Made by a program: the position numbers and the translations under genes. The notes beneath the pieces are model-generated. The model did not search any database, had not been told where the DNA came from, and worked only from the letters and a program-made list of their open reading frames with translations. A stretch of DNA of 64,000 bases, from the NCBI RefSeq assembly GCF_947503385.1, contig NZ_CANNDO010000004.1, forward strand, positions 248,001-312,000. The letters run 5' to 3'. Every line of letters begins with the position of its first letter. Positions within the stretch are counted from its first letter, which is position 1. Positions 52,076 through 60,636 of this stretch are shown in pieces. This stretch comes from an uncultured Tateyamaria sp. GTDB lineage: Bacteria; Pseudomonadota; Alphaproteobacteria; Rhodobacterales; Rhodobacteraceae.

Positions 52076-52603
52076 TCAGGTCAAGTCATCCGTGCCGATG
52101 TCGGGCAACATCACCTCTTTGACCGCCTCCATCGCGACAAAGGTCGAGGTCGCATCGACATAAGGCAGGTTCGAAATCACCTCACCCAATACATGCCGAT
52201 AGTCAGCCATATTGCGGGTGCGCACCTTGAGGAGATAATCGTAGCGGCCCGCGATCATGTGCGCCTGTTCCACCTGCGGCACACCACGCACCGCCGCGTT
52301 AAATGCCTCCAGCGCTGCCTCGCGCGTTTCGCTCAGCCGCACCTCGACAAAGGCGACGTGATCCAACCCCAGCCGGATCGGGTCCAAGAGCGCCCGGTAT
52401 CCTTTGATGACCCCTTGGGTCTCCAGCCGTTTGAGCCGTGCCTGCGTTGGCGATTTCGACAGCCCAATGCGCACGGCGAGGTCCGTGATGCTGATCCGCG
52501 CATCCTGCGCGAGTGCTACGAGAATCGCGTTATCGAGCCGGTCAAGGCGGGGCTTGCCATTGTCACCGCGCATTCTGACAATTTCAGAGGATTCGCTGGC
52601 CAT
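52076..52603 (-). CDS. putR: Lrp/AsnC-family regulator, probable proline utilisation activator PutR
   Basis: A 175-residue Lrp-type regulator. The helix-turn-helix is in LDRLDNAILVALAQDARISITDLAVRIGLSKSPTQARLKRLE; the C-terminal RAM domain holds the effector site (AHMIAGRYDYLLKVRTRNM). It is divergent from putA across 70 bp, the arrangement known from Rhodobacter and Agrobacterium, where PutR activates putA with proline. The exact start is uncertain: GTG 52612 and ATG 52573 are alternatives to ATG 52603. Confidence 0.9.
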   Translation of the reverse strand: MASESSEIVRMRGDNGKPRLDRLDNAILVALAQDARISITDLAVRIGLSKSPTQARLKRLETQGVIKGYRALLDPIRLGLDHVAFVEVRLSETREAALEAFNAAVRGVPQVEQAHMIAGRYDYLLKVRTRNMADYRHVLGEVISNLPYVDATSTFVAMEAVKEVMLPDIGTDDLT

Positions 52604-52673
52604 TTGCTCCACTTTCAGTGAATTGCACTTCGAAATCTCTGCTACGCTGCGCGAACCGACTTGAAAAGAGCAG

Positions 52674-55600
52674 ATGATGATTGCAATCGACCAGCACAGC
52701 TATGCCGCCCCCAAAGACTGCCTGCCGGCCCTGATCGAAATGGCCGATCTGACGGCGGAGGACAGGCGCGCCATCCACACGGCTGCGACACAGATGGTCG
52801 AGGCCGTGCGCGGTGTTGCGGCCCCCGGCGTGATGGAGGTGTTTCTGGCCGAATATGGTCTGTCCACCGATGAGGGTGTAGCCCTGATGTGTCTGGCCGA
52901 GGCGCTGTTGCGCGTGCCCGATGCGGACACGATCGACGCGCTGATCGAGGACAAGATCGCGCCATCCGATTGGGGGCGTCATCTGGGTCGGTCCACCTCA
53001 AGCCTTGTGAACGCATCGACATGGGCGCTCATGCTGACGGGGCGCGTGCTGGACGAAGGGCCAACAGGCCCGGTCAGCCACCTGCGCGGCGCGATCAAAC
53101 GACTGGGCGAGCCGGTGATCCGCACCGCCGTGTCACGCGCAATGAAAGAGATGGGCCGCCAGTTTGTGCTGGGCGAGGATATCGGCAAGGCCATGACCCG
53201 TGCGGCCGGTATGGAACGCAAAGGCTACACCTACTCCTACGACATGCTGGGCGAAGCCGCCCTGACCGAAGCGGACGCCCGCGCCTACCACCTCAGCTAC
53301 AGTCAGGCGATTTCGGCCATTGCCAGCGCCTGCACCCATGACGATATCCGCGAGAACCCCGGCATCTCGGTCAAGCTGTCCGCGCTGTTTGCACGCTACG
53401 AACGGGCGCAAGAGGCGCAGGTCATGGATCAACTGGTGCCACGCCTGACCGCGCTGGCATTGCTCGCAAAATCGGCAGGCATGGGCCTGAACGTGGATGC
53501 CGAAGAGGCGGATCGGTTGTCCCTGTCGCTGCAAGTGATCGAGGAAGTGCTGGCCAATCCGGCACTGGCGGGATGGGATGGGTTTGGCGTGGTTGTGCAA
53601 GCCTATGGCCAGCGCGCGCCGCATGTGATCGACGCGCTTTACGACATGGCCAGACGTTATGATCGGCGTCTGATGGTCCGGCTGGTCAAAGGCGCCTATT
53701 GGGACACCGAGATTAAGCAGGCGCAAGTCACCGGCGTCGCCGGATTCCCGGTGTTCACGCAAAAAGCGGCGACAGACGTGTCCTATATCGCCAACGCGCG
53801 CAAATTGCTGGCCTGTTCCGACCGCATCTACCCGCAATTCGCCACGCACAATGCCCACACGGTCGCAGCCATTCTTCATATGGCCAAAGATGAACGGTTC
53901 GAATTTCAGCGCCTGCACGGTATGGGTGAGGCGCTGCATGACATCGTCCGCGAGGGCCATAACGCGCGCTGCCGCATTTATGCGCCCGTCGGCGCGCACA
54001 AGGACTTGCTGGCCTACCTCGTCCGGCGCTTGCTGGAAAACGGTGCCAATTCCAGCTTTGTGAACCAGATCGTGGACACGGACGTGCCCGCCGCCGAAGT
54101 TGTCGCCGACCCGTTTGACGCCCTTGATGACCCACAACCGCACCTGCCTGATGGCCCGGCCCTGTTCCTGCCCGACCGGCGCAACGCCACCGGTTTCGAC
54201 CTGAGCCACACACCAACGCTGGAACGTATCGAGGCGGCGCGCGCGCCCTATGCACATCATCGTTGGAGTGCGGCGCCGTTGACCGTTCAGCCGGAGCGCG
54301 GCACCGCCCGCGACATCCACAACCCCGCCGACCACGCCGATCACGTCGGCACAGTGACAGAAGCATCACCAGAGGCCGCCGCACGCGCCTATGCCGAAGC
54401 CAGCCCCTGGACGCCCTCCGCTGCGCATCGAACACACATCCTCAACGCAGCCGCCGATCTATACGAGGCGGGATTTGGCGAAATCTTTGCCCTGTTGGCG
54501 CGCGAGGCGGGCAAATCACTGCCCGACGCCGTGGCCGAGTTGCGCGAAGCGGTGGATTTCCTGCGATACTACGCCCGCGCCGCCGAAGATCGCCCTGCTT
54601 TGGGCACAGTGCTTTGTATTTCGCCGTGGAACTTCCCGCTTGCCATCTTTACCGGCCAGATTGCTGCGGCCCTCGCTGCGGGCAATGCGGTGGTTGCAAA
54701 ACCTGCGGAACAGACACCTCTGATCGCATCCCTAGCCGTAGGTCTGTTGCACAAGGCGGGCGTGCCAGTTGCTGCCCTGCAATTGCTGCCCGGCGGCGGC
54801 ACGCTGGGGGCGGCGCTGACAGCCGCCGCACCCGCTGGCGTGGCCTTTACCGGCTCGACCGCCACCGCCTTGCGCATTCGCACCAGCCTTGCGCTGCACG
54901 GCACGCCCGGTACACCGCTCATTGCAGAAACCGGCGGTATTAACGCCATGATCGTTGACAGCACCGCCCTGCCCGAACAGGCCGTGCGCAGCGTCATCGA
55001 AAGCGCTTTTCAATCTGCGGGCCAGCGCTGCTCTGCGCTGCGCTGTCTCTATGTTCAGCAGGATATAGAACCTGCTTTTATCGAAATGCTGACCGGCGCG
55101 ATGGATGCGCTTGTCGTCGATGCCCCATGGGCGCTGTCCACCGATGTGGGCCCCGTGATCGACGCAGCCGCGCAGGATCGGATCATGGCGCATATCGCCA
55201 CCGCCCGCGCCGAAGCGCGCGTGCTGCACCAGTTGCCTAGTCCGGCGCAGGGCACGTTCGTGCCGCCGACACTGATCCGCGTGCGCGGAATTGCCGACTT
55301 GGAGACGGAAATCTTTGGCCCGGTCCTGCACATTGCCCGTTTTGCCGCCGCCGAGATCGACGCCGTGGTCGACGCCATCAACGCCACGGGCTATGGCCTG
55401 ACCTTTGGCCTGCACACCCGCATTGATGACCGGGTCGAGGCGGTGACCCAGCGCATCCGGGCCGGCAACATCTATGTCAACCGCAACCAGATCGGCGCTG
55501 TGGTCGGCAGCCAGCCCTTTGGCGGCATGGGGCTGTCGGGAACGGGACCAAAGGCGGGCGGGCCAGATTACGTGCCGCGTTTCTATGCGCGCGGAGCATC

Positions 55601-56000
55601 CCGCAACGCACCGGGACCGGTGCACCTGCCCGGCCCGACAGGTGAGGCAAACACGCTGCACCATCGACCCAAACCCGCCCTCCTCTGTGCGGGACCGGGC
55701 TCGGACGCGATTGCGGAACAGATGGCCAGCGTGCACGGCTTGGGCGGGGCCGCGATCCGGGCCAAAGACAGCTTCGACCCGGATACATTGCGCAGCGGCC
55801 CGGACCTGGGCGGTGTTTTGTGGTGGGGCGACGCACCAACAGCGCAAAAAATCGACCGTGCCCTCGCCGCGCGCACAGGGCCCATTGTGCCGTTGATCAC
55901 CGGGGCTCCGACCCACGCGGATGTGCTTGTAGAATGGCATCTGTGCGTGGATACGACCGCAGCGGGCGGCAATGCCGCCCTCTTGGGCCAATTCGGCTGA
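52674..56000 (+). CDS. putA: Bifunctional proline dehydrogenase/pyrroline-5-carboxylate dehydrogenase
   Basis: A 1108-residue PutA that oxidises proline to glutamate through a channelled intermediate. The FAD-dependent proline dehydrogenase barrel (about 150-460) shows RLVKGAYWDTEIKQAQ and RRLLENGANSSFVNQ. The aldehyde dehydrogenase part (about 520-990) has the NAD site and catalytic Cys in SAGQRCSALRCLYVQ and Glu in AETGGINAMIV. The N terminus lacks the ribbon-helix-helix DNA-binding domain of enteric PutA, which fits control by the divergent PutR. The C-terminal 100 residues form the usual inactive ALDH-like tail. Confidence 0.96.
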   Translation: MMIAIDQHSYAAPKDCLPALIEMADLTAEDRRAIHTAATQMVEAVRGVAAPGVMEVFLAEYGLSTDEGVALMCLAEALLRVPDADTIDALIEDKIAPSDWGRHLGRSTSSLVNASTWALMLTGRVLDEGPTGPVSHLRGAIKRLGEPVIRTAVSRAMKEMGRQFVLGEDIGKAMTRAAGMERKGYTYSYDMLGEAALTEADARAYHLSYSQAISAIASACTHDDIRENPGISVKLSALFARYERAQEAQVMDQLVPRLTALALLAKSAGMGLNVDAEEADRLSLSLQVIEEVLANPALAGWDGFGVVVQAYGQRAPHVIDALYDMARRYDRRLMVRLVKGAYWDTEIKQAQVTGVAGFPVFTQKAATDVSYIANARKLLACSDRIYPQFATHNAHTVAAILHMAKDERFEFQRLHGMGEALHDIVREGHNARCRIYAPVGAHKDLLAYLVRRLLENGANSSFVNQIVDTDVPAAEVVADPFDALDDPQPHLPDGPALFLPDRRNATGFDLSHTPTLERIEAARAPYAHHRWSAAPLTVQPERGTARDIHNPADHADHVGTVTEASPEAAARAYAEASPWTPSAAHRTHILNAAADLYEAGFGEIFALLAREAGKSLPDAVAELREAVDFLRYYARAAEDRPALGTVLCISPWNFPLAIFTGQIAAALAAGNAVVAKPAEQTPLIASLAVGLLHKAGVPVAALQLLPGGGTLGAALTAAAPAGVAFTGSTATALRIRTSLALHGTPGTPLIAETGGINAMIVDSTALPEQAVRSVIESAFQSAGQRCSALRCLYVQQDIEPAFIEMLTGAMDALVVDAPWALSTDVGPVIDAAAQDRIMAHIATARAEARVLHQLPSPAQGTFVPPTLIRVRGIADLETEIFGPVLHIARFAAAEIDAVVDAINATGYGLTFGLHTRIDDRVEAVTQRIRAGNIYVNRNQIGAVVGSQPFGGMGLSGTGPKAGGPDYVPRFYARGASRNAPGPVHLPGPTGEANTLHHRPKPALLCAGPGSDAIAEQMASVHGLGGAAIRAKDSFDPDTLRSGPDLGGVLWWGDAPTAQKIDRALAARTGPIVPLITGAPTHADVLVEWHLCVDTTAAGGNAALLGQFG

Positions 56001-56096
56001 ACGCGGCGCTTTGCGCGGTGGGAGGGTGATCCAGAACCTGCCTCGTTTTCCCGCCCGCCCTTGACCTGAGCGCGGCAGAGCTTCAACTGTGCGGAC

Positions 56097-56831
56097 ATGT
56101 TTCCAATACGCGACCACAATCCGTCCGGCAGAACCCCCTATGTCACCTGGACGCTCATGGCGATCAACATCGCTGTCTTTCTGAGCTATGTGGGCCTGTT
56201 CAGCGATCCGCGTGCGCTCAATGGCTTTTTCTTTGAATATGCCGCGATCCCGGCCCGCATCTCATATGGTGACGGGCTGGAGACGTTGCTGACGTCGATG
56301 TTCCTGCATGGCGGCTGGATGCACCTGATCGGTAACATGCTGTTTCTGTTTATCTTTGGCGACAATGTTGAGGATGAGATGGGGCATGTGAATTATCTGG
56401 GCTTTTACCTCGGCGCTGGCGTGGTTGCGGGATTGATCCATGTCGCCTCGGCGCCCTACTCGACCGTGCCCACGGTGGGCGCATCCGGTGCGATCGCGGG
56501 CGTCATGGGCGGCTATCTGCTGCTGTATCCAAAGGCGCGCGTGGACATCCTGCTGATCCTGATCGTCATCTTCCGCATCTTCCCGATCCCGGCATGGATC
56601 ATGCTGGGCGTCTGGTTTGCCATGCAGTTCTTTGGTGGGATTGGCGCGAACCCGGATGAAGGCGGTGTGGCGTACTGGGCCCATGCGGGCGGGTTTATCG
56701 CAGGTGTCGTGCTGACCCTGCCGCTTTGGCTGAAACGGGGCGGGCCCGCCTTCTGGCAGCGCACCGACGGCCATCCCCCGCACCCCGAAGCGGTGTACAC
56801 CAGATCACGTATCCCACGGGTGCGGCGCTGA
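56097..56831 (+). CDS. Rhomboid-family intramembrane serine protease
   Basis: A 244-residue protein with six membrane helices. The catalytic Ser is in VGASGAIAGVMGGYLL (about 128-143) and the His in VAYWAHAGGFIAGV; HGGWMHLIGNMLFLFIFGDNVED is the conserved segment of helix 2 and loop. Both catalytic residues are present, so it should be active. Substrates are unknown. It is followed by repeat family 1 copy C, which can terminate it. Confidence 0.93.
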   Translation: MFPIRDHNPSGRTPYVTWTLMAINIAVFLSYVGLFSDPRALNGFFFEYAAIPARISYGDGLETLLTSMFLHGGWMHLIGNMLFLFIFGDNVEDEMGHVNYLGFYLGAGVVAGLIHVASAPYSTVPTVGASGAIAGVMGGYLLLYPKARVDILLILIVIFRIFPIPAWIMLGVWFAMQFFGGIGANPDEGGVAYWAHAGGFIAGVVLTLPLWLKRGGPAFWQRTDGHPPHPEAVYTRSRIPRVRR

Positions 56832-56857
56832 GCCGGACGGCCGACTGCGTTGCTAAC

Positions 56858-56896
56858 CGACCCTCCGGGGGGGATTTTTGGGGGACAGAGACGGGG
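56858..56896 (+). repeat. Dispersed terminator-like repeat, family 1, copy C
   Basis: GACCCTCCGGGGGGG, a five-T run and GGGGGACAGAGACGGGG match copies A (4236) and B (20619). Here it follows the rhomboid gene by 27 bp in the orientation expected of a terminator. Confidence 0.7.
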
Positions 56897-56933
56897 ACGC
56901 GTTTCGCGTTCTGCGTCTTGAGCAATGCAGGCG

Positions 56934-57719
56934 TCAGCCGCGGACCGCTTTGGCCAGTGGTGCAAACAATCCTTCGTTGGCGCAGATCATCTCACCATCT
57001 TCGAGCGGGTTTGCCCCGCCGGTGATCGGTTCAACCAAACCGCCGGCCTCGCGGACGATCAAAAGACCCGCAGCAACATCCCAAGCGTTCACGCGCCGTT
57101 CCCAATATCCATCATACCGGCCCGCGGCCACGTAAGCGAGATCAAGCGCCGCCGCCCCAAACCGCCGCACACCGGCACAGGCTGGCAAAACTCGCGCCAA
57201 TTCTTGCAACGTGTCCGGCAGGTCAGCGCGACCGCCAAAGGGTAAGCCAGTTGCAAACAACGCCTCGATCATCTTGCTGCGCCCGGACACCCGCAAGCGG
57301 CTGTCGTTCATCCATGCGCCCGCGCCTTTTTCGGCAAAGAACATTTCGTCCTTGGTGGGGTCGTAGATCACGCCAGCCACGATCTGCCCCTTGTGTTCAA
57401 GGGCAATGGATACGGCCCAATGCGGCAACCCGTGCAGGAAATTGGTGGTCCCATCGAGCGGGTCGACAATCCAGCGCCGCGTGGGATCTTCGCCGTCTTC
57501 CGCATCGCTTTCTTCGGCCAGCCACCCATAGGTCGGCCGCGCCGTGCGCAGCTCTTCGCGCAGGATCTCTTCCGCTGCAAGATCCGCCTTGGATACGAAA
57601 TCACCCGCGCCTTTCATTGACACCTGAAGGTTTTCGACCTCGCGAAAATCCTTGGACAACGACCGGCCCGCCTTGCGCGCCGCCTTGAGCATGATGTTGA
57701 GATTGGCGCTGCCTTGCAT
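56934..57719 (-). CDS. suhB: Inositol monophosphatase family protein (SuhB-like)
   Basis: A 261-residue lithium-sensitive phosphatase fold. Metal-binding motifs are WLAEESDAED (about 69-78), WIVDPLDGTTNFLHGLPHWAVSIAL (about 88-112) and NAWDVAAGLLIVREAGG (about 207-223). Members hydrolyse inositol-1-phosphate and related phosphoesters; SuhB can also act with ribosomal RNA antitermination. The fold is certain, the physiological substrate is not. It is convergent with the rhomboid gene. Confidence 0.92.
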   Translation of the reverse strand: MQGSANLNIMLKAARKAGRSLSKDFREVENLQVSMKGAGDFVSKADLAAEEILREELRTARPTYGWLAEESDAEDGEDPTRRWIVDPLDGTTNFLHGLPHWAVSIALEHKGQIVAGVIYDPTKDEMFFAEKGAGAWMNDSRLRVSGRSKMIEALFATGLPFGGRADLPDTLQELARVLPACAGVRRFGAAALDLAYVAAGRYDGYWERRVNAWDVAAGLLIVREAGGLVEPITGGANPLEDGEMICANEGLFAPLAKAVRG

Positions 57720-57837
57720 GGCTCAGGCTCCGTGCGGGTTGGGGATCAGAGGCGCGCTATACGCCCCCGCGCCGACCTCCGCAAGCGCCGCATGACCGAC
57801 CAGCACAGACATCCCGCAAAGGCACAGCGGTGCGTGG

Positions 57838-57893
57838 GTCGGTGGGTGGGCGCATTTGTCCGCGCCAGCGGGCAAACAGTCCCGCCCGCCGAC
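57838..57893. repeat. Covarying hairpin repeat, family 2, copy B
   Basis: A 13-bp outer stem, GTCGGTGGGTGGG with CCCGCCCGCCGAC (two G-U pairs), encloses an inner 9-bp hairpin TTTGTCCGC-GCCA-GCGGGCAAA. It shares its outer frame and the ACAGTCCCGC segment with the copy at 21994, but the inner arms differ while keeping complementarity. It lies directly beyond the stop of the LysR gene. Confidence 0.75.
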
Positions 57894-57895
57894 CC

Positions 57896-58801
57896 TCACG
57901 CCGCCTGCAGTTTCCGCGCTTCGATCCGCGCCAGTTCGATCAGTTTCTGCATATACGGTTTATCCCGATCACCACTGCGCACCGCCGCATAAAGCCGCCG
58001 AGTCAGTCCGTCCCGCGTCAGCGGGCGGGTCACGTAGTCACTTGAATACTTGACCTCACGCACCACCCAATCGGGCAGCACCGATACCCCCCGGTTCGAC
58101 GCGACCAGCAACAGGATCACGGCCGTCAACTCTGCCTGCCGCACGGATGCAGGCTCGACCTTGGCCGGGATCAACAACTGGCTGAACACATCCAGACGCG
58201 TGCGCTCCACCGGGTAGGTGATCAGGGTCTGGTCCCGGAAATCCGCAGCCTCCACAAATGGTTTCTGCGCCAGCGGATGCGTGCTGGCGGCCACAAAGAC
58301 CGGCGCGTAATCAAAGAGTTCGATGAACTCAATCCCCGGCAGGTCCTCCGGATCCGAGGACACGACCAAATCAACATCCTCTTTCATCAACGCAGGCAGC
58401 GCGTCAAAGGCGAGGCCCGGGCGTATGTCCACGTCCACATCCGGCCACGTGCGCCGAAACACCTCCAGCACCGGGAACAGCCACTCGAAACAGGCGTGGC
58501 ATTCGATCGCGATATGCAGACGCCCCGACGATCCATCCCGCAACGCGCTGAATTCGGACTGCAACGCCTCGATCTGCGGCAGCACCTGTTCGGCCAGCCG
58601 CAGCAACCGGAACCCCGCCGCCGACAGCCGCAGCGGTTTCGAGCGGCGCACAAAAAGTTCGACCCCCGCCTGATCCTCCAGCCCCTTGATCTGATGGCTC
58701 AGTGCGGACTGGGTGATGTGCAACTGATCTGCCGCCCGCGCCAGCCCGCCAGCATCGTGGATGGCCTTGATCGACCGCAGGTGGCGAAACTCGATATGCA
58801 T
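57896..58801 (-). CDS. metR: LysR-family regulator MetR
   Basis: A 301-residue LysR protein. The helix-turn-helix is HLRSIKAIHDAGGLARAADQLHITQSALSHQIKGLE (about 7-42), and the effector domain carries LHIAIECHACFEWLFPVLEVFRR, the MetR homocysteine-site region. It is divergent from metF, and an exact MetR box lies between them, so control of metF with homocysteine as co-effector is likely. ATG 58801 with GAGGCG upstream is preferred over the frame's earlier start at 58876. Confidence 0.92.
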   Translation of the reverse strand: MHIEFRHLRSIKAIHDAGGLARAADQLHITQSALSHQIKGLEDQAGVELFVRRSKPLRLSAAGFRLLRLAEQVLPQIEALQSEFSALRDGSSGRLHIAIECHACFEWLFPVLEVFRRTWPDVDVDIRPGLAFDALPALMKEDVDLVVSSDPEDLPGIEFIELFDYAPVFVAASTHPLAQKPFVEAADFRDQTLITYPVERTRLDVFSQLLIPAKVEPASVRQAELTAVILLLVASNRGVSVLPDWVVREVKYSSDYVTRPLTRDGLTRRLYAAVRSGDRDKPYMQKLIELARIEARKLQAA

Positions 58802-58829
58802 ACGCGCCTCATGTTCATCTTGAGAGTTA

Positions 58830-58842
58830 TGAATTTGCTTCA
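58830..58842. promoter_or_regulatory. MetR-binding site between metR and metF
   Basis: TGAATTTGCTTCA fits the enterobacterial MetR consensus TGAANNTNNTTCA at every fixed base. It lies 28 bp from metR and 46 bp from metF, so one site can serve both promoters. Confidence 0.78.
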
Positions 58843-58888
58843 TGATAGACGGCGCGCCATAACCGATGCAACCCACGAGGAGACACCC

Positions 58889-59746
58889 ATGCCCGCCCTG
58901 TCATTCGAAACCTTCCCGCCCAAGTCACTTGATGCCTCCTTTCACCTCTGGGACACCGTGCGCGCGCTGACACCGTTGGGGCCGCGATTTGTGTCTGTGA
59001 CCTATGGCGCGGGCGGCTCTACCCAGAAGCTGACGCAAGAGGCGGCACAGACCCTGTGCAAGACCTCTGGCCTGCCGGTGGCAGCACACCTGACCTGCAC
59101 CGGCCAGACGCGGGACGAGGTGCTGCGCACCGCCAAGCGGTATCTGGCCGCAGGCATCACCGATCTGGTTGCGCTGCGCGGCGACGGCACCGACGGTGGT
59201 CACTTTGCCCCCGTGTCAGGAGGCTTTGCGAACTCCATCGAACTGGTTACGGCGCTGTCGCGCAGCGGTCCGTTCAAAATCCGCGTTGGTGCCTATCCGG
59301 ACGGACACCCCGATGCGGCCTCCGCAGCGCAAAACATCGACTGGCTCAAAGCCAAGATCGACGCGGGCGCCTGCGAGGCGATCACTCAGTTCTTCTTTGA
59401 GGCCGACAGTTTTCTGCGGTTCCGCGACGCCTGTGCAGATGCGGGCATCACCGCACCTGTCACGCCCGGCATCCTGCCCGTCGCCAATTGGTCCCGCACC
59501 AAAAAATTTGCCCAGACCTGCGGCACACCCATCGCTGCACATATCGCCACCGCCTTTGACCGGGCCGAACGCGAAGACCGGGCGGAACTCTTTGCGCTCA
59601 CCCAATGTGCCGAACTCTGCGACACATTGCTGGCCGAAGGCGTCGACGCGCTGCACTTTTACACGCTCAACCGCCCTGACCTGACGCTTAAAGTCTGCCG
59701 TGCGCTTGGCCTTGTCCCGCAAACCAGTGCGCTGCATGTCGCCTGA
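58889..59746 (+). CDS. metF: Methylenetetrahydrofolate reductase
   Basis: A 285-residue FAD-dependent TIM-barrel enzyme making 5-methyl-tetrahydrofolate for methionine synthesis. Signatures are LSFETFPPKS (Glu of the active site about 6), FVSVTYGAGGS, LVALRGD and EAITQFFFEADSF. GAGGAGA precedes the ATG at 58889; an open frame upstream is the antisense of metR. The protein is near the usual length of about 290. Confidence 0.95.
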   Translation: MPALSFETFPPKSLDASFHLWDTVRALTPLGPRFVSVTYGAGGSTQKLTQEAAQTLCKTSGLPVAAHLTCTGQTRDEVLRTAKRYLAAGITDLVALRGDGTDGGHFAPVSGGFANSIELVTALSRSGPFKIRVGAYPDGHPDAASAAQNIDWLKAKIDAGACEAITQFFFEADSFLRFRDACADAGITAPVTPGILPVANWSRTKKFAQTCGTPIAAHIATAFDRAEREDRAELFALTQCAELCDTLLAEGVDALHFYTLNRPDLTLKVCRALGLVPQTSALHVA

Positions 59747-59815
59747 GCATAGGCACTAGACTGATCGGTCCAATGCGCCTAGCGTCTGCAAAGACGCAAC
59801 AGCCCGAGGCCCCTC

Positions 59816-60310
59816 ATGCCCCGTATCGCCACCTCTCCCGCAGACCTGCCCACCCCGCAGGAACTATTGTCGATGTCGGGCCTCGAATTCATGCAGGGGA
59901 TTCTTGACGGAACCGTACCCGGCCCGCCCATCGGCAACACGCTGGGCTATACGTTGCACAGCGTCAGCGCGGGCACGGTGACCTTTCGCGGCACGCCCGA
60001 ATTCAACGTCACCAATCCAATGAGCACAGTGCATGGCGGCTGGTACGGCACCCTTCTGGACAGTGCCATGGCCTGCGCAGTGATGACCCGCGTTCCGCGC
60101 GGCAGCGTGTACACAACGCTGGAATACAAGATCAACATCATCCGCCCAATCCCACTGGGCATGACAATCGACTGCATTGGAACGACCGATCACGCGGGCC
60201 GGTCCACCGGTGTGGCCACCGGTGAAATCCGCGGCGTCGAGGATGGCAAACTCTATGCCACCGGATCCACCACCTGCATCATTATGAAGATGACCGATCC
60301 GTCGCCATAG
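59816..60310 (+). CDS. PaaI-family hotdog-fold thioesterase
   Basis: A 164-residue hotdog protein. STVHGGWYGTLLDSAMACAVMT contains the HGG-D active-site arrangement of PaaI thioesterases, and LEYKINIIRPI is the next conserved strand. It probably hydrolyses an acyl- or aryl-CoA. No pathway genes are adjacent, so the substrate is unknown. Confidence 0.9.
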   Translation: MPRIATSPADLPTPQELLSMSGLEFMQGILDGTVPGPPIGNTLGYTLHSVSAGTVTFRGTPEFNVTNPMSTVHGGWYGTLLDSAMACAVMTRVPRGSVYTTLEYKINIIRPIPLGMTIDCIGTTDHAGRSTGVATGEIRGVEDGKLYATGSTTCIIMKMTDPSP

Positions 60311-60636
60311 GGTTGGGGCACATTGCGGCGCTCGAACAGTCAGCAGATGTGATTTGCGCCTCCCCAAGGACGGCTGCGGCACAGTTGCGCCGGGATGCCA
60401 GCGGCGGACACACAGCTCTGCGCACCCTGCTTTGGCCAACGCGCCGCACCTATGCGCGGCGCGCCCTGTGCCAGCCTGTCTTGTAGGCCAATATGCCCGC
60501 GCAAAATCCTCGCGATGAGACGCCCACCCGCCTGTCCACAAACACCACCCTTTCCCGTTGGAGTTTTCAGCGGCCCCGTGCCCATCTTCCCGAAGACCCT
60601 CTTTTCTTGTCGCAGCAACAGGCGTAAGGCCGAGAC
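60311..60636. other. Gene-free interval with a strong hairpin
   Basis: No gene is supported in these 326 bases. GCGCCGC/GCGGCGC (60441-60462) forms a 7-bp GC hairpin with an 8-base loop and no T-run; it may mark the end of the thioesterase transcript. The remainder should contain the MATE gene promoter. I see no riboswitch signature. Confidence 0.45.
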
